Below, piece after piece: positions 1 to 7,221 of a stretch of DNA of 9,785 nucleotides; the stretch's first letter is position 1; each line of letters begins with the position of its first letter. The stretch covers positions 1 through 9,785 of the forward strand of contig JAKSVY010000054.1 in the NCBI GenBank assembly GCA_024413875.1. The letters are read 5' to 3'. The position numbers were made by a program, and so were the translations under genes. The notes below the pieces were generated by a model that did not search any database, had not been told where the DNA came from, and worked only from the letters and a program-made list of their open reading frames with translations. The stretch comes from Bacilli bacterium. GTDB taxonomy: Bacteria; Bacillota_I; Bacilli_A; RFN20; CAG-826.

Positions 1-86
1 AATATTTGTTTTTTCATTTTGTATTACACCTATAACATAAAAAATATTATCATATTTATGATATAGAAAAAACGGAGATTATTTGT

Positions 87-641
87 ATGAGAGGATTACT
101 ATTATTAGCGGATGGTTTTGAAGATACAGAAGCATTAACAACAAGAGATGTTCTTGTAAGAGCGGGGTTAGATATTGTTACCGCATCTATCTCAAATTCA
201 CTTGTTGTTACATCATCTTTTGGAGTCCCTGTCGAGACAAATACCCTACTATCTAATGTATTTTCATTCAATAATTATGATTTCTTAATTCTTCCAGGTG
301 GAGGAAGAGGAACCCAAAATCTTAAAGATTCTGATTTAGTAAAATATGCGATCGCACATTTTGTTGCTAATGAAAAGTTAGTTGCTGCTATATGCGCTGC
401 TCCATCAATTCTTGGAAAATATGGTTATCTTAGAAACAAGAGATTTACATGTTTTGCCGGTTTTGAACTAGGTTATCCAGGTACGTTTACTGGAGAAGAA
501 GTTGTTAGAGATGGAAACATCATCACTGCTAGATCAATGATGTATTCAATTCCATTTGCCTTAACAATTGTTGAAGTTTTACTTGGAAATGAGGTAAAGG
601 AAAAAGTCTTAACTGGACTTAAAGGACAAACTAGTAAATAA
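87..641 (+). CDS. DJ-1/PfpI (ThiJ/YajL-like) family protein
   Basis: This 184-residue protein has the DJ-1/PfpI flavodoxin-like fold. The start GFEDTE carries the conserved acidic residue E15 (equivalent to E18 of human DJ-1). LPGGG lies in the middle, and the nucleophile-elbow motif AAICAAPSILG places the reactive cysteine at C103. The C-terminal half (TCFAGFE, then VVRDGNIITARS) fits the YajL/DJ-1 branch. Length matches the family (about 180-190). Family members are linked to oxidative-stress protection, chaperone or deglycase-like activity, so the exact role here cannot be assigned. No signal peptide or membrane segment is visible, so it is probably cytoplasmic. The start is supported by CGGAG at 73-77, 9 nt upstream. 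A TATGAT at 57-62 could be a -10 box, but no good -35 accompanies it. The T-rich stretch near 6-20 could be the tail of an upstream gene's terminator. The gene is transcribed alone and ends in a shared terminator. Confidence 0.9.
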   Translation: MRGLLLLADGFEDTEALTTRDVLVRAGLDIVTASISNSLVVTSSFGVPVETNTLLSNVFSFNNYDFLILPGGGRGTQNLKDSDLVKYAIAHFVANEKLVAAICAAPSILGKYGYLRNKRFTCFAGFELGYPGTFTGEEVVRDGNIITARSMMYSIPFALTIVEVLLGNEVKEKVLTGLKGQTSK

Positions 642-646
642 AAAAG

Positions 647-669
647 AAACCGCTCAGTCGAGCGGTTTT
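647..669. terminator. Bidirectional intrinsic terminator between the DJ-1 gene and galK
   Basis: A perfect 9-bp stem, AAACCGCTC (647-655) with GAGCGGTTT (660-668), closes a 4-nt AGTC loop. On the + strand it runs into TTTT. On the - strand the complement of the flanking A-run gives TTTCTTTTTT. It sits 5 bp after the DJ-1 stop and 8 bp beyond the galactokinase stop, so it can end both convergent transcripts. Confidence 0.9.
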
Positions 670-676
670 AATTTGA

Positions 677-1849
677 TTAAATTTCGTGAGGTCCGTTTGG
701 ATTAACGTGGATTTCGTGAACGTTATTTTCACCATATCTTGCCTTCATCTTTCTCATGAAGAAGTCAAAGTCTTCATCCATAACATAGGCAATGATTGTT
801 CCAGCAAATCCACCACCATTGATTTTTGCTGCTCCACTAGTCATTAATGAATTAGCGTAATCAACAGCCTCTTGTGGAGAACCAGCATATTGGTCTTCAA
901 CTTGAGTATTGCATAAATAGTTTTGTGATGATTTTTGTGAACCATTAATAGCTAAGAAGAATCCCGCTAAATCATTTTTGCATAATGATTCTGCGCCATC
1001 TAATACTCTTTGGTTTTCACTAAAGAAGTGTTGAGCACGTTTCTTTGTTAATGGAGCGAAATGCTCTGGATTTTCTTTAATAAAGTCTTGGAATTCTCCT
1101 TCATCAACATCTCTAAGAACTTTAGCTTGAAAATGATACGCTACCTCTTTCATATCGGCAGGGATTGATGAATATAAATCGCTCAATTCAGCGTGACTTC
1201 CACCTGTATTAACAATTACAAGGTGAACGTTATTAAATTCAAATGGAACACTTTTAACTACAGGGTTTTTAATATCCCCAAAATCAAGATAGTTAAATCC
1301 GCCAAAGACAACACCGATTTGGTCTAATAAGCCAGAAGCTTTTCCACAGTATTTGTTTTCTGCGTATTGTCCTGCTTTAGCAAGGAAGATTTTATCAATC
1401 TTTCCTTTGTTATACATTTCATTAAGAACATGGCAAATCATCATTTCAAATGCTGCTGAAGATGATACACCTGCTCCAGGAGCGATATTCGATGCTATAT
1501 AAGCATTAAATCCACCTGTTTTCTTTTTGTTATCTTCAAAGTATTTGCAAATACCTTGAACCATAGCCTTACTTGATCCTTCATCCTTTGGATCAAGAGT
1601 TAATTCTTTAACATTAACTTCAAATAAACCATAGCCTTGTGAATAAATGGCAATAACTCCATCTTTGCGTGGAGAAACAGCACAACCGAGAGTTAAGTCA
1701 CACGCTGCAACTAAACACATACCATGGTTATGGTCAGTATGATTACCTAATACTTCAAAACGTCCACCACATTCATAGACCGCAGTAGATTCTTTTTTAA
1801 ATTGTTCAACAAATGATGTTTGTAATGATTCTTTAGTGTATGTTCCCAT
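677..1849 (-). CDS. galK: Galactokinase (GHMP kinase family)
   Basis: This 390-residue protein should phosphorylate galactose to galactose-1-phosphate with ATP, the first committed step of the Leloir pathway. The galactokinase signature GRFEVLGNHTDHNHG is at 29-43. GHMP motif 2 (GAGVSSSAA, ATP phosphate loop) is at 125-133. The catalytic-base motif GLLDQIG has D176, and motif 3 (KINGGGFAG) is at 342-350. Length equals the family norm (380-390). N36 replaces the glutamate of the usual GEHTDY; from memory, NHTDH variants are common in Firmicutes galactokinases, so this is probably a lineage form rather than a defect. Another sugar substrate cannot be excluded. It is second in an operon with the ATP-grasp gene: CCGAGG at the end of that gene provides its ribosome site, 8 nt before the ATG. 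No galT, galE or galactose transporter lies in the window. Confidence 0.88.
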   Translation of the reverse strand: MGTYTKESLQTSFVEQFKKESTAVYECGGRFEVLGNHTDHNHGMCLVAACDLTLGCAVSPRKDGVIAIYSQGYGLFEVNVKELTLDPKDEGSSKAMVQGICKYFEDNKKKTGGFNAYIASNIAPGAGVSSSAAFEMMICHVLNEMYNKGKIDKIFLAKAGQYAENKYCGKASGLLDQIGVVFGGFNYLDFGDIKNPVVKSVPFEFNNVHLVIVNTGGSHAELSDLYSSIPADMKEVAYHFQAKVLRDVDEGEFQDFIKENPEHFAPLTKKRAQHFFSENQRVLDGAESLCKNDLAGFFLAINGSQKSSQNYLCNTQVEDQYAGSPQEAVDYANSLMTSGAAKINGGGFAGTIIAYVMDEDFDFFMRKMKARYGENNVHEIHVNPNGPHEI

Positions 1850-1854
1850 AGTAA

Positions 1855-2733
1855 TTACCTCGGTTTTTTAATTTCATTAAGTATATATTCTGCATATGTT
1901 TTCGCAACATTAATTTCAGTCGCCTTTTCTATTCCTTCAAAGAAAGCATTAGAGTTTACCTCACAGACAAGAGGTTCACCTTCTTTTCCGGTTAATAAAT
2001 CTACTCCACAGTAGTCTAATCCTAATACCTTAGAAACTTTTTCAGCTGCCTTTATGTATTCTTCTGATAAGGATACGCATTCACCGGTTCCACCTTGAGC
2101 AATATTGCTTCTAAAGTCTTCTTTATTTTCTCTTCGCATTGACGCAACGACTTTATGGTTAATTACGATAAGTCGATAATCAATTCCACCCGGAGAAACA
2201 AACTCTTGGAAAAGATGAGCTCTATTACGTACTTTTTCTTCAATTAAGATAAGTTCTTCCTTAGTTTTTGCTAAATATACTTGAGCGCCTTTTGATCCAT
2301 AACATTCTTTAACAACAATAGGTAATCCGAGTTGTTCAATTATTTTATCTAAATTCGAATAATCTTTATTATCAACGTAGCATAGAGGTGCAGGGATTGT
2401 TTTAGGCATTCTAACACCAGTGTTTGCTAGTTCTAAGTGGGTAGTCATCTTATCATCACATACTTCAATTGAATGAGCGGAGTTAAATAATCGATAACCG
2501 CACTTCTCTAGCATACTAGAAAGATATCTATCCTTATCTAAGAAAATAACAAAATCATATTTTGGTAAATCTAAAGTGATTAAATCATTTTTAATATAGG
2601 CTGTTATCTCAGTTGATTTCTTAACATCAACATGTGTATCTAAATAAGAAAACTCCTCAAGTAATCTTTTAACTTGATGATTTGTTGATGGATAATTTGC
2701 GTAGCCATTAATAACTATTAAACCAGTTTTCAT
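1855..2733 (-). CDS. RimK-like ATP-grasp ligase
   Basis: This 292-residue ATP-grasp protein resembles RimK/LysX-type carboxylate-amine ligases, which use ATP to join an amino acid (often glutamate) to a protein or small-molecule carboxylate. The N-terminal domain begins directly in a beta strand (MKTGLIVING). A linker follows with the family pattern LFNSAHSIEVCDDK...TGVRMPKT, then the ATP-clamp strand LPIVVKECYGSKGA and QEFVSPGGIDYRLIVI. The metal-binding set is D245, E258 and N260 (CGVDLL and CEVNSN). All key residues are present, so it should be active. The substrate is unknown: no LysW-like carrier, rpsF or cofactor gene is nearby. It starts a two-gene operon with galactokinase, 5 bp downstream. 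No Shine-Dalgarno sequence precedes the ATG, and a -10-like hexamer lies only 9 nt upstream, so the mRNA may be leaderless. The family call is firm; the specific reaction is not. Confidence 0.85.
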   Translation of the reverse strand: MKTGLIVINGYANYPSTNHQVKRLLEEFSYLDTHVDVKKSTEITAYIKNDLITLDLPKYDFVIFLDKDRYLSSMLEKCGYRLFNSAHSIEVCDDKMTTHLELANTGVRMPKTIPAPLCYVDNKDYSNLDKIIEQLGLPIVVKECYGSKGAQVYLAKTKEELILIEEKVRNRAHLFQEFVSPGGIDYRLIVINHKVVASMRRENKEDFRSNIAQGGTGECVSLSEEYIKAAEKVSKVLGLDYCGVDLLTGKEGEPLVCEVNSNAFFEGIEKATEINVAKTYAEYILNEIKKPR

Positions 2734-2742
2734 ATTGGGTAT

Positions 2743-2771
2743 ATTTTAATATTTTCTATATTTTATAACAA
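2743..2771 (-). promoter_or_regulatory. Predicted promoter of the ATP-grasp/galK operon (near-leaderless)
   Basis: Read on the - strand, TTGTTA (2766-2771) is followed after exactly 17 bp by TAAAAT (2743-2748), matching sigma-70 hexamers at 4/6 and 5/6. Only 9 nt separate the -10 from the ATG, so transcription would start about 2-3 nt before the start codon. The surrounding sequence is very AT-rich, so other hexamers (for example TATAAA slightly upstream) remain possible. Confidence 0.5.
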
Positions 2772-2841
2772 CATTTAACGAGACTCTTTTTGTGAATATG
2801 TATAATTGTGCACTATTTTCTTTCTTTTAATTTATTAAATA

Positions 2842-2870
2842 TTGACAGGTTCGCACGCGAACTCTATAAT
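2842..2870 (+). promoter_or_regulatory. Consensus sigma-70/SigA promoter of the MarR-exporter operon
   Basis: TTGACA (2842-2847) and TATAAT (2865-2870) both match consensus 6/6, with the optimal 17-bp spacer. Initiation is expected near 2876-2877, giving a 5' leader of about 46 nt before the MarR start. Such a strong promoter would give high expression unless repressed. A palindromic operator fills the spacer, which fits a normally silenced operon. Confidence 0.93.
2848..2863. promoter_or_regulatory. Operator 1, probable MarR binding site within the promoter spacer
   Basis: The inverted repeat GTTCGC-AC-GCGAAC (core 2849-2862) lies entirely between the -35 and -10 boxes. A bound repressor would block RNA polymerase. 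A second copy lies 34 bp downstream (centre to centre). The CpG-rich sequence stands out sharply in this AT-rich intergenic region. Binding by the adjacent MarR protein is inferred from position and from the family's habit of autoregulation through short palindromes. Confidence 0.82.
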
Positions 2871-2881
2871 ATCGCATTGTT

Positions 2882-2897
2882 AGTTCGCACGCGAACT
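2882..2897. promoter_or_regulatory. Operator 2, second copy just downstream of the start point
   Basis: AGTTCGC-AC-GCGAACT is a palindrome with 7-bp half-sites around a 2-nt centre. It shares 15 identical bases with operator 1 and begins about 6 nt after the predicted transcription start. Bound protein here would act as a roadblock or bind cooperatively with operator 1. In RNA the same sequence could form a 6-bp hairpin with a CACG loop, 11 nt before the ribosome site, but the exact duplication argues for a DNA operator. Confidence 0.82.
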
Positions 2898-2921
2898 GAC
2901 TATGTTATAAGGAGGATTAGT

Positions 2922-3341
2922 ATGGATTGTAATAACTACTACACTCATAAATTAAGAATCTTGCAACATGATATTAAAATTCTCTTCGATTCCGAATTTG
3001 AGAAATTAGGCATTACTGGGCAACAAGGTGTCTTCTTAATATACCTTTGTAGGAATGGCTCTGCTCACCAAAATGATTTAGAACAAACATTCGGTTTATC
3101 AAAATCAACGGTCTCAGGGATTTTAAAAAGAATGTTGAAAAAAGAATTGATTACCAAAGAATCAGATTACCCATATGTCACTATTAAACCAACAAAGAAT
3201 GCGATTGAATTATTAGAGAAAATGGGTTCAGCTAGAGAAGAAATTAATGAAAGATTATTAAAAGGATTCTCTAATGAAGAAAAACAATCATTAACCAATA
3301 TGATTGATAGAATGATAGCAAATGTAAAGGAGGTTAAATAA
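2922..3341 (+). CDS. MarR-family transcriptional repressor of the adjacent ABC exporter
   Basis: This 139-residue winged-helix regulator has the MarR layout. N-terminal dimerisation helices come first, then a helix-turn-helix at about 50-74 (QNDLEQTFGLSKSTVSGILK, with the recognition helix from S60). A beta wing follows at about 78-92 (ITKESDYPYVTIKPT), then C-terminal dimerisation helices. MarR dimers usually repress their own operon and release DNA on binding a ligand, often the drug exported by the neighbouring pump, or on cysteine oxidation. C3 and C43 are present, but no redox role can be claimed. The ATG at 2922 is chosen because AAGGAGG (2909-2915) lies 6 nt before it and it starts at the normal family position. 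An in-frame GTG at 2808 would begin upstream of the promoter. The stop is 1 bp before the first ABC gene, and AAAGGAGG inside its last codons serves that gene. Confidence 0.93.
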   Translation: MDCNNYYTHKLRILQHDIKILFDSEFEKLGITGQQGVFLIYLCRNGSAHQNDLEQTFGLSKSTVSGILKRMLKKELITKESDYPYVTIKPTKNAIELLEKMGSAREEINERLLKGFSNEEKQSLTNMIDRMIANVKEVK

Positions 3342-3342
3342 T

Positions 3343-5154
3343 ATGGCTAAAAAGAATAATAATTCTAATGAAAGCTTAGGTAGAAAGATTAAGTTAATCA
3401 TTAGAAGCGTTCGTGAATATAAAAAGTATGCGATTATTACTCCACTTTTCATGATTGGTGAAGCCGCTGTTGAATGTGCCCTTCCATTCGTTATGTCATT
3501 ACTTGTTAATGCAATCGAAGGAGCGACATCAGTTAACACTCTTACACCATATATTGTTGCCGTTGTCCTTATGGCAGTTGTCTCAATCACTTGTGGTATC
3601 TTAGGCGGTGTTTTTGCATCAAAAGCATCAGCAGGATTTGCTAAAAACTTAAGACACGATATCTATGAAAAAGTTCAATCTTTATCATTTGAAAACATTG
3701 ATAAGTTTAGTGCTTCATCACTTGTTACCCGTATGACAACTGATATCAACTCAGTCCAAATGGCATTCCAAATGTGTATTCGTATTGTCTTTAGAGCACC
3801 ACTTATGCTTGTTTTCTCTGTCATTATGGCATTTGTAACAGGCGGTAACCTTGCCTGGGTCTTCATCGGAATTATCCCAGTTATCGTTGGTGGATTCTTA
3901 TTAATTATTAAATTCGCAATGGGAATCTTTAGAAAAGTCTTTAAAAGATACGATGGTCTTAACCAATCAATCCAAGAAAATATTTCTGGCATTAGAGTTG
4001 TTAAATCATACGTTAGAGAAGACTTTGAAAATAACAAATTCTCTGAAACATCAAATAGCTTAACTAAGAGCTTTATTAAGGCAGAAAAGATTGTTGCACT
4101 TAACAACCCAATTATGAACACTGCTATCCACGTAGTTAACATTGTTGTTTTCTGGGTTGCTGCTCTTATTATTACTAAAACTTCACGTGTTGATTTAGAT
4201 GGAATCACTATCCTTTGGGGTAAGTTATCTGTTGCTCAAATGTCAGCACTTCTTACATATGGAATTCAAGTTCTTATGTCAATCATGATGGTCTCAATGA
4301 TCATGGTTATGCTTTCTATGTCACTTGAAGCTATTAGACGTATTGGTGAAGTTCTTATTGAAGAACCAACTATTAGAAATCCTGAAAATCCAATTTATGA
4401 ATTAGATGATGGTTCAGTTATCTTTAATAACGTTAACTTTAAATACGCAAAAACAGCTGAAAAGAACACTCTTGAAAACTTAAATATCAATATTAAGTCA
4501 GGTCAATTCATTGGTATCTTAGGTTCTACAGGTTCTGGTAAGACTTCATTAGTCAACTTAATCTCTAGACTTTATGATATCTCTGAAGGTGAACTTATCG
4601 TTGGTGGTCACCCAGTTCAAGAATATGATTTAAAGACATTAAGAGATAGTGTTGCAGTTGTTCTTCAAAAGAACTTCTTATTTAGCGGCACTATTAACTC
4701 AAACCTCCGCTGGGGTGACATCAATGCGAGTGATGAAGAAGTTCAAAAAGCTTGTAAAATTGCTCAAGCTGATGAATTTATTCAAAACTTCCCTGATAAA
4801 TATGACACTAAGATTGAACAAGGTGGTACAAACGTTTCTGGTGGTCAAAAACAAAGACTTTGTATTGCTAGAGCAATCTTAAAGAAACCAAGAATCTTAA
4901 TCCTTGATGACTCTACAAGTGCGGTTGATACAAAAACTGATGCTTTAATTAGAAAAGGATTAAAAGAAGATATCCCTGAAACAACCAAGATTGTTATTGC
5001 ACAACGTATTTCATCAATCGAAGATGCTGATCAAATCATTATTCTTGATGATGGAAAGATTAACGCAATCGGAACACATGAAGAACTCTTGAAAAATAAT
5101 GCAATTTATCAAGAAGTTTACTATACACAAAACAAGAAGGGAGGTACAAAATAA
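3343..5154 (+). CDS. ABC exporter half-transporter, degenerate-site subunit of a heterodimer
   Basis: This 603-residue type IV ABC exporter subunit has an N-terminal transmembrane domain with about six helices (roughly 28-50, 68-92, 145-165, 168-190, 258-276, 300-325). A C-terminal ATPase domain follows from about residue 360. Walker A is GSTGSGKT (394-401), the Q-loop glutamine is Q442, and the signature VSGGQ is at 498-502. Walker B is LILDD with D522. The catalytic glutamate position is aspartate (D523), and the switch histidine is glutamine (Q554, AQRISS). These changes are the hallmark of the non-hydrolysing site in heterodimeric exporters such as TM287/288 or LmrCD, so the next gene should supply the partner. 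AAAGGAGG at 3326-3333 gives strong translation. The substrate is unknown; the linked MarR regulator suggests drugs, toxic metabolites or peptides. Length is typical (about 580-610). Confidence 0.92.
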   Translation: MAKKNNNSNESLGRKIKLIIRSVREYKKYAIITPLFMIGEAAVECALPFVMSLLVNAIEGATSVNTLTPYIVAVVLMAVVSITCGILGGVFASKASAGFAKNLRHDIYEKVQSLSFENIDKFSASSLVTRMTTDINSVQMAFQMCIRIVFRAPLMLVFSVIMAFVTGGNLAWVFIGIIPVIVGGFLLIIKFAMGIFRKVFKRYDGLNQSIQENISGIRVVKSYVREDFENNKFSETSNSLTKSFIKAEKIVALNNPIMNTAIHVVNIVVFWVAALIITKTSRVDLDGITILWGKLSVAQMSALLTYGIQVLMSIMMVSMIMVMLSMSLEAIRRIGEVLIEEPTIRNPENPIYELDDGSVIFNNVNFKYAKTAEKNTLENLNINIKSGQFIGILGSTGSGKTSLVNLISRLYDISEGELIVGGHPVQEYDLKTLRDSVAVVLQKNFLFSGTINSNLRWGDINASDEEVQKACKIAQADEFIQNFPDKYDTKIEQGGTNVSGGQKQRLCIARAILKKPRILILDDSTSAVDTKTDALIRKGLKEDIPETTKIVIAQRISSIEDADQIIILDDGKINAIGTHEELLKNNAIYQEVYYTQNKKGGTK

Positions 5155-7178
5155 TGCCACCAATGAGAATGCGTGAACGTAAACGTACTAAAAAAGGTAC
5201 GGTCAAGCGTTTACTTAAAACATTATTTAAAGAATACCCTCTTGAATTAATTTTCAGTGCTATCTGCATTGTAATTAATATTTTCTCAAACCTTTCATCT
5301 TCAATCTTTGTTAGTTCAATTACTGAAGTTATTACCGGTTCTATTATTGAAGCAGGATTTACAGGAAATGCCTTTGAAATTGCATTCAAGGGAAGCTTAC
5401 CTGCCACAATTATGGGAATCACATTTAACACTAATATCACTACCTTATTAATTATTATTGGTGCTATCTATGGTGTTGCAGTATTTGCCGCATGGTTCTG
5501 GACAAGAACAATGGCAATTGTCACTCAAAAGTATATGAACAAGTTTAGAATTAGCATGTTCACAAAGATGGAATCTCTTCCTATTAAATACTTTGATACA
5601 CACCCACATGGTGAGATCATGTCTCTTTACACAAATGATATGGACACCATTAGACAATTTATCTCTCAATCATTACCAGCAATTTTCCAAAACAGCTTAA
5701 CTATTGCGGGATTATTAATCTTAATGATCTCTAAATCAATTTGGTTAACACTTATTATCTTAGGCGGTACATTCTTAATGTTCCTTAACACCACTATCAT
5801 CGGTGGTCGCGCTTCTAAGTACTTTGTTAAACAACAAATTGCAATTGGTAAAGTAGAAGGACACATTGAAGAAGCAATGACTGGATTAAAAGTCATTAAA
5901 GTCTTCACTCACGAAGAAGCAAGTGAAGAAGAATTCAATGCTTACAATGAACAACTTTGCCACGATATGACTGAAGCTAATATTCATTCAAATATCATGA
6001 TGCCAATCAATGGTAATATCGGTAACTTTGTTTATGTTCTTGTTGCAGCAGTTTCATGTGCTATTTACTTAACAGGCGCTAAGAACTTAGACTTCACTGG
6101 TTTACACACAATGGCAAAGACAGAATTCTACGCTGTTATTGTTGCCTTCTTAATGTATTCAAGAATGTTCTCTAATAACGTTTCTCAAGTATCACAACAA
6201 GCCACATTTATTATTATGGGTATGGCAGGTGCATCAAGATGTTTCGACCTCATTGATGAAAAGCCAGAAACAGACGATGGTTATGTTACTTTAGTAAAAG
6301 CCCATTATGATGAAAATGGAAATATTGAAGAATTATCTGACGATGATCCATTAGTAAAAGAAAGCCATGGATTAAAAGAAAAACAATTCTTCTATGCATG
6401 GAAACATCCTCACCAAGCTGATGGAACAGTCACTTATACAAAACACGAAGGTGATATCCTTCTTGAAGATGTTGACTTTGGATACGTTCCTGAAAAGATC
6501 GTTCTTCACGATGTAACTATCTATGCTCACCCAGGACAAAAGATTGCCTTTGTTGGCGCAACTGGTGCAGGTAAGACCACTATTACTAACCTTATTAATA
6601 GATTCTATGATATTGCAGACGGAAAGATTAGATATGATGGAATCAATATCAATAAGATTAAAAAATCAGACTTAAGAAAGTCTCTTGGTATTGTTCTTCA
6701 AGATACAAACCTCTTCACAGGCACAGTTATGGAAAACATCCGTTATGGACGTCTCGACGCAACTGATGAAGAAGTTTATGAAGCAGCTAAGATTGCAAAC
6801 GCATATGACTTCATTACAAGACTTCCTGATGGGTTTAACACAATGCTCTCAGGAGATGGTGCTAACCTCTCACAAGGTCAAAGACAACTTCTCTCAATCG
6901 CAAGAGCTGCTGTTGCAGACGCTCCTGTCATGATTCTTGATGAAGCTACTTCTTCTATTGATACTCGTACTGAAAAGCTTGTTCAAGCCGGCACAGATAG
7001 ATTAATGGAAGGAAGAACAGTCTTTGTAATTGCTCACCGTTTATCAACAGTTCAAAATAGTGATGCAATTATGGTTCTTGATCATGGACACATCATTGAA
7101 AGAGGTAGCCATGATGACTTGATTGCTCAACATGGAGTTTATTATCAACTCTATACTGGAGCATTCGAACTCGAATAA
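5154..7178 (+). CDS. ABC exporter half-transporter, catalytically competent subunit of a heterodimer
   Basis: This 674-residue partner subunit starts in an ATG that overlaps the preceding TAA by 1 bp, with AAGGGAGGT at 5137-5145, so the two proteins are probably made in equal amounts. The transmembrane domain (helices near 27-50, 95-115, 170-215, 280-300 and 320-340) is followed by an ATPase domain. It has Walker A GATGAGKT (468-475), Q516, Walker B LDE with catalytic E597, and switch H628 (AHRLST). Its signature is LSQGQ (572-576) rather than LSGGQ. In the heterodimer this signature faces the defective Walker site of the first subunit, so the two sequences complement each other. A 40-50-residue insertion (about 378-433, acidic, then FFYAWKHPH) lies between the two domains and makes it longer than the usual 580-610 residues. 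From memory, many clostridial homologues carry this insert. The N-terminus is strongly basic. The substrate is unknown. Confidence 0.92.
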   Translation: MPPMRMRERKRTKKGTVKRLLKTLFKEYPLELIFSAICIVINIFSNLSSSIFVSSITEVITGSIIEAGFTGNAFEIAFKGSLPATIMGITFNTNITTLLIIIGAIYGVAVFAAWFWTRTMAIVTQKYMNKFRISMFTKMESLPIKYFDTHPHGEIMSLYTNDMDTIRQFISQSLPAIFQNSLTIAGLLILMISKSIWLTLIILGGTFLMFLNTTIIGGRASKYFVKQQIAIGKVEGHIEEAMTGLKVIKVFTHEEASEEEFNAYNEQLCHDMTEANIHSNIMMPINGNIGNFVYVLVAAVSCAIYLTGAKNLDFTGLHTMAKTEFYAVIVAFLMYSRMFSNNVSQVSQQATFIIMGMAGASRCFDLIDEKPETDDGYVTLVKAHYDENGNIEELSDDDPLVKESHGLKEKQFFYAWKHPHQADGTVTYTKHEGDILLEDVDFGYVPEKIVLHDVTIYAHPGQKIAFVGATGAGKTTITNLINRFYDIADGKIRYDGININKIKKSDLRKSLGIVLQDTNLFTGTVMENIRYGRLDATDEEVYEAAKIANAYDFITRLPDGFNTMLSGDGANLSQGQRQLLSIARAAVADAPVMILDEATSSIDTRTEKLVQAGTDRLMEGRTVFVIAHRLSTVQNSDAIMVLDHGHIIERGSHDDLIAQHGVYYQLYTGAFELE

Positions 7179-7187
7179 TTTAAATGA

Positions 7188-7219
7188 AAACGGAATAGGA
7201 ATTAACCTACTCCGTTTTT
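7188..7219. terminator. Bidirectional terminator between the exporter operon and the mazG-like gene
   Basis: The arms AAAACGGAATAGG (7188-7200) and CCTACTCCGTTTT (7206-7218) enclose a 5-nt loop, and the + strand continues TTTTTCTTT. In the + strand RNA one internal pair is A-C (7196 with 7210). In the - strand RNA the same position is a G-U wobble, so the stem is continuous there. It lies 9 bp after the exporter stop and 3 bp beyond the MazG-like stop and can serve both convergent units. Confidence 0.88.
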
Positions 7220-7221
7220 CT

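Noticed and set aside
1..86. Part of an upstream gene or a full promoter before the DJ-1-like gene
   Set aside because: No coding frame, no complete terminator stem and no correctly spaced -35/-10 pair could be supported in this AT-rich stretch.
2849..2897. Two identical repeats with a 19-bp gap, considered as a CRISPR-like or direct-repeat element
   Set aside because: There are only two copies, each is palindromic, and their placement on the promoter fits operators.
2808..2921. An in-frame GTG start extending the MarR protein by 38 residues
   Set aside because: It would begin before the consensus promoter and run through both operators. The ATG at 2922 has an ideal ribosome site and gives the normal MarR length.
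3675..5908. Several open frames on the - strand opposite the ABC genes
   Set aside because: They are shadows of strongly coding + strand genes with all ABC motifs intact. They lack ribosome sites and recognisable domains.
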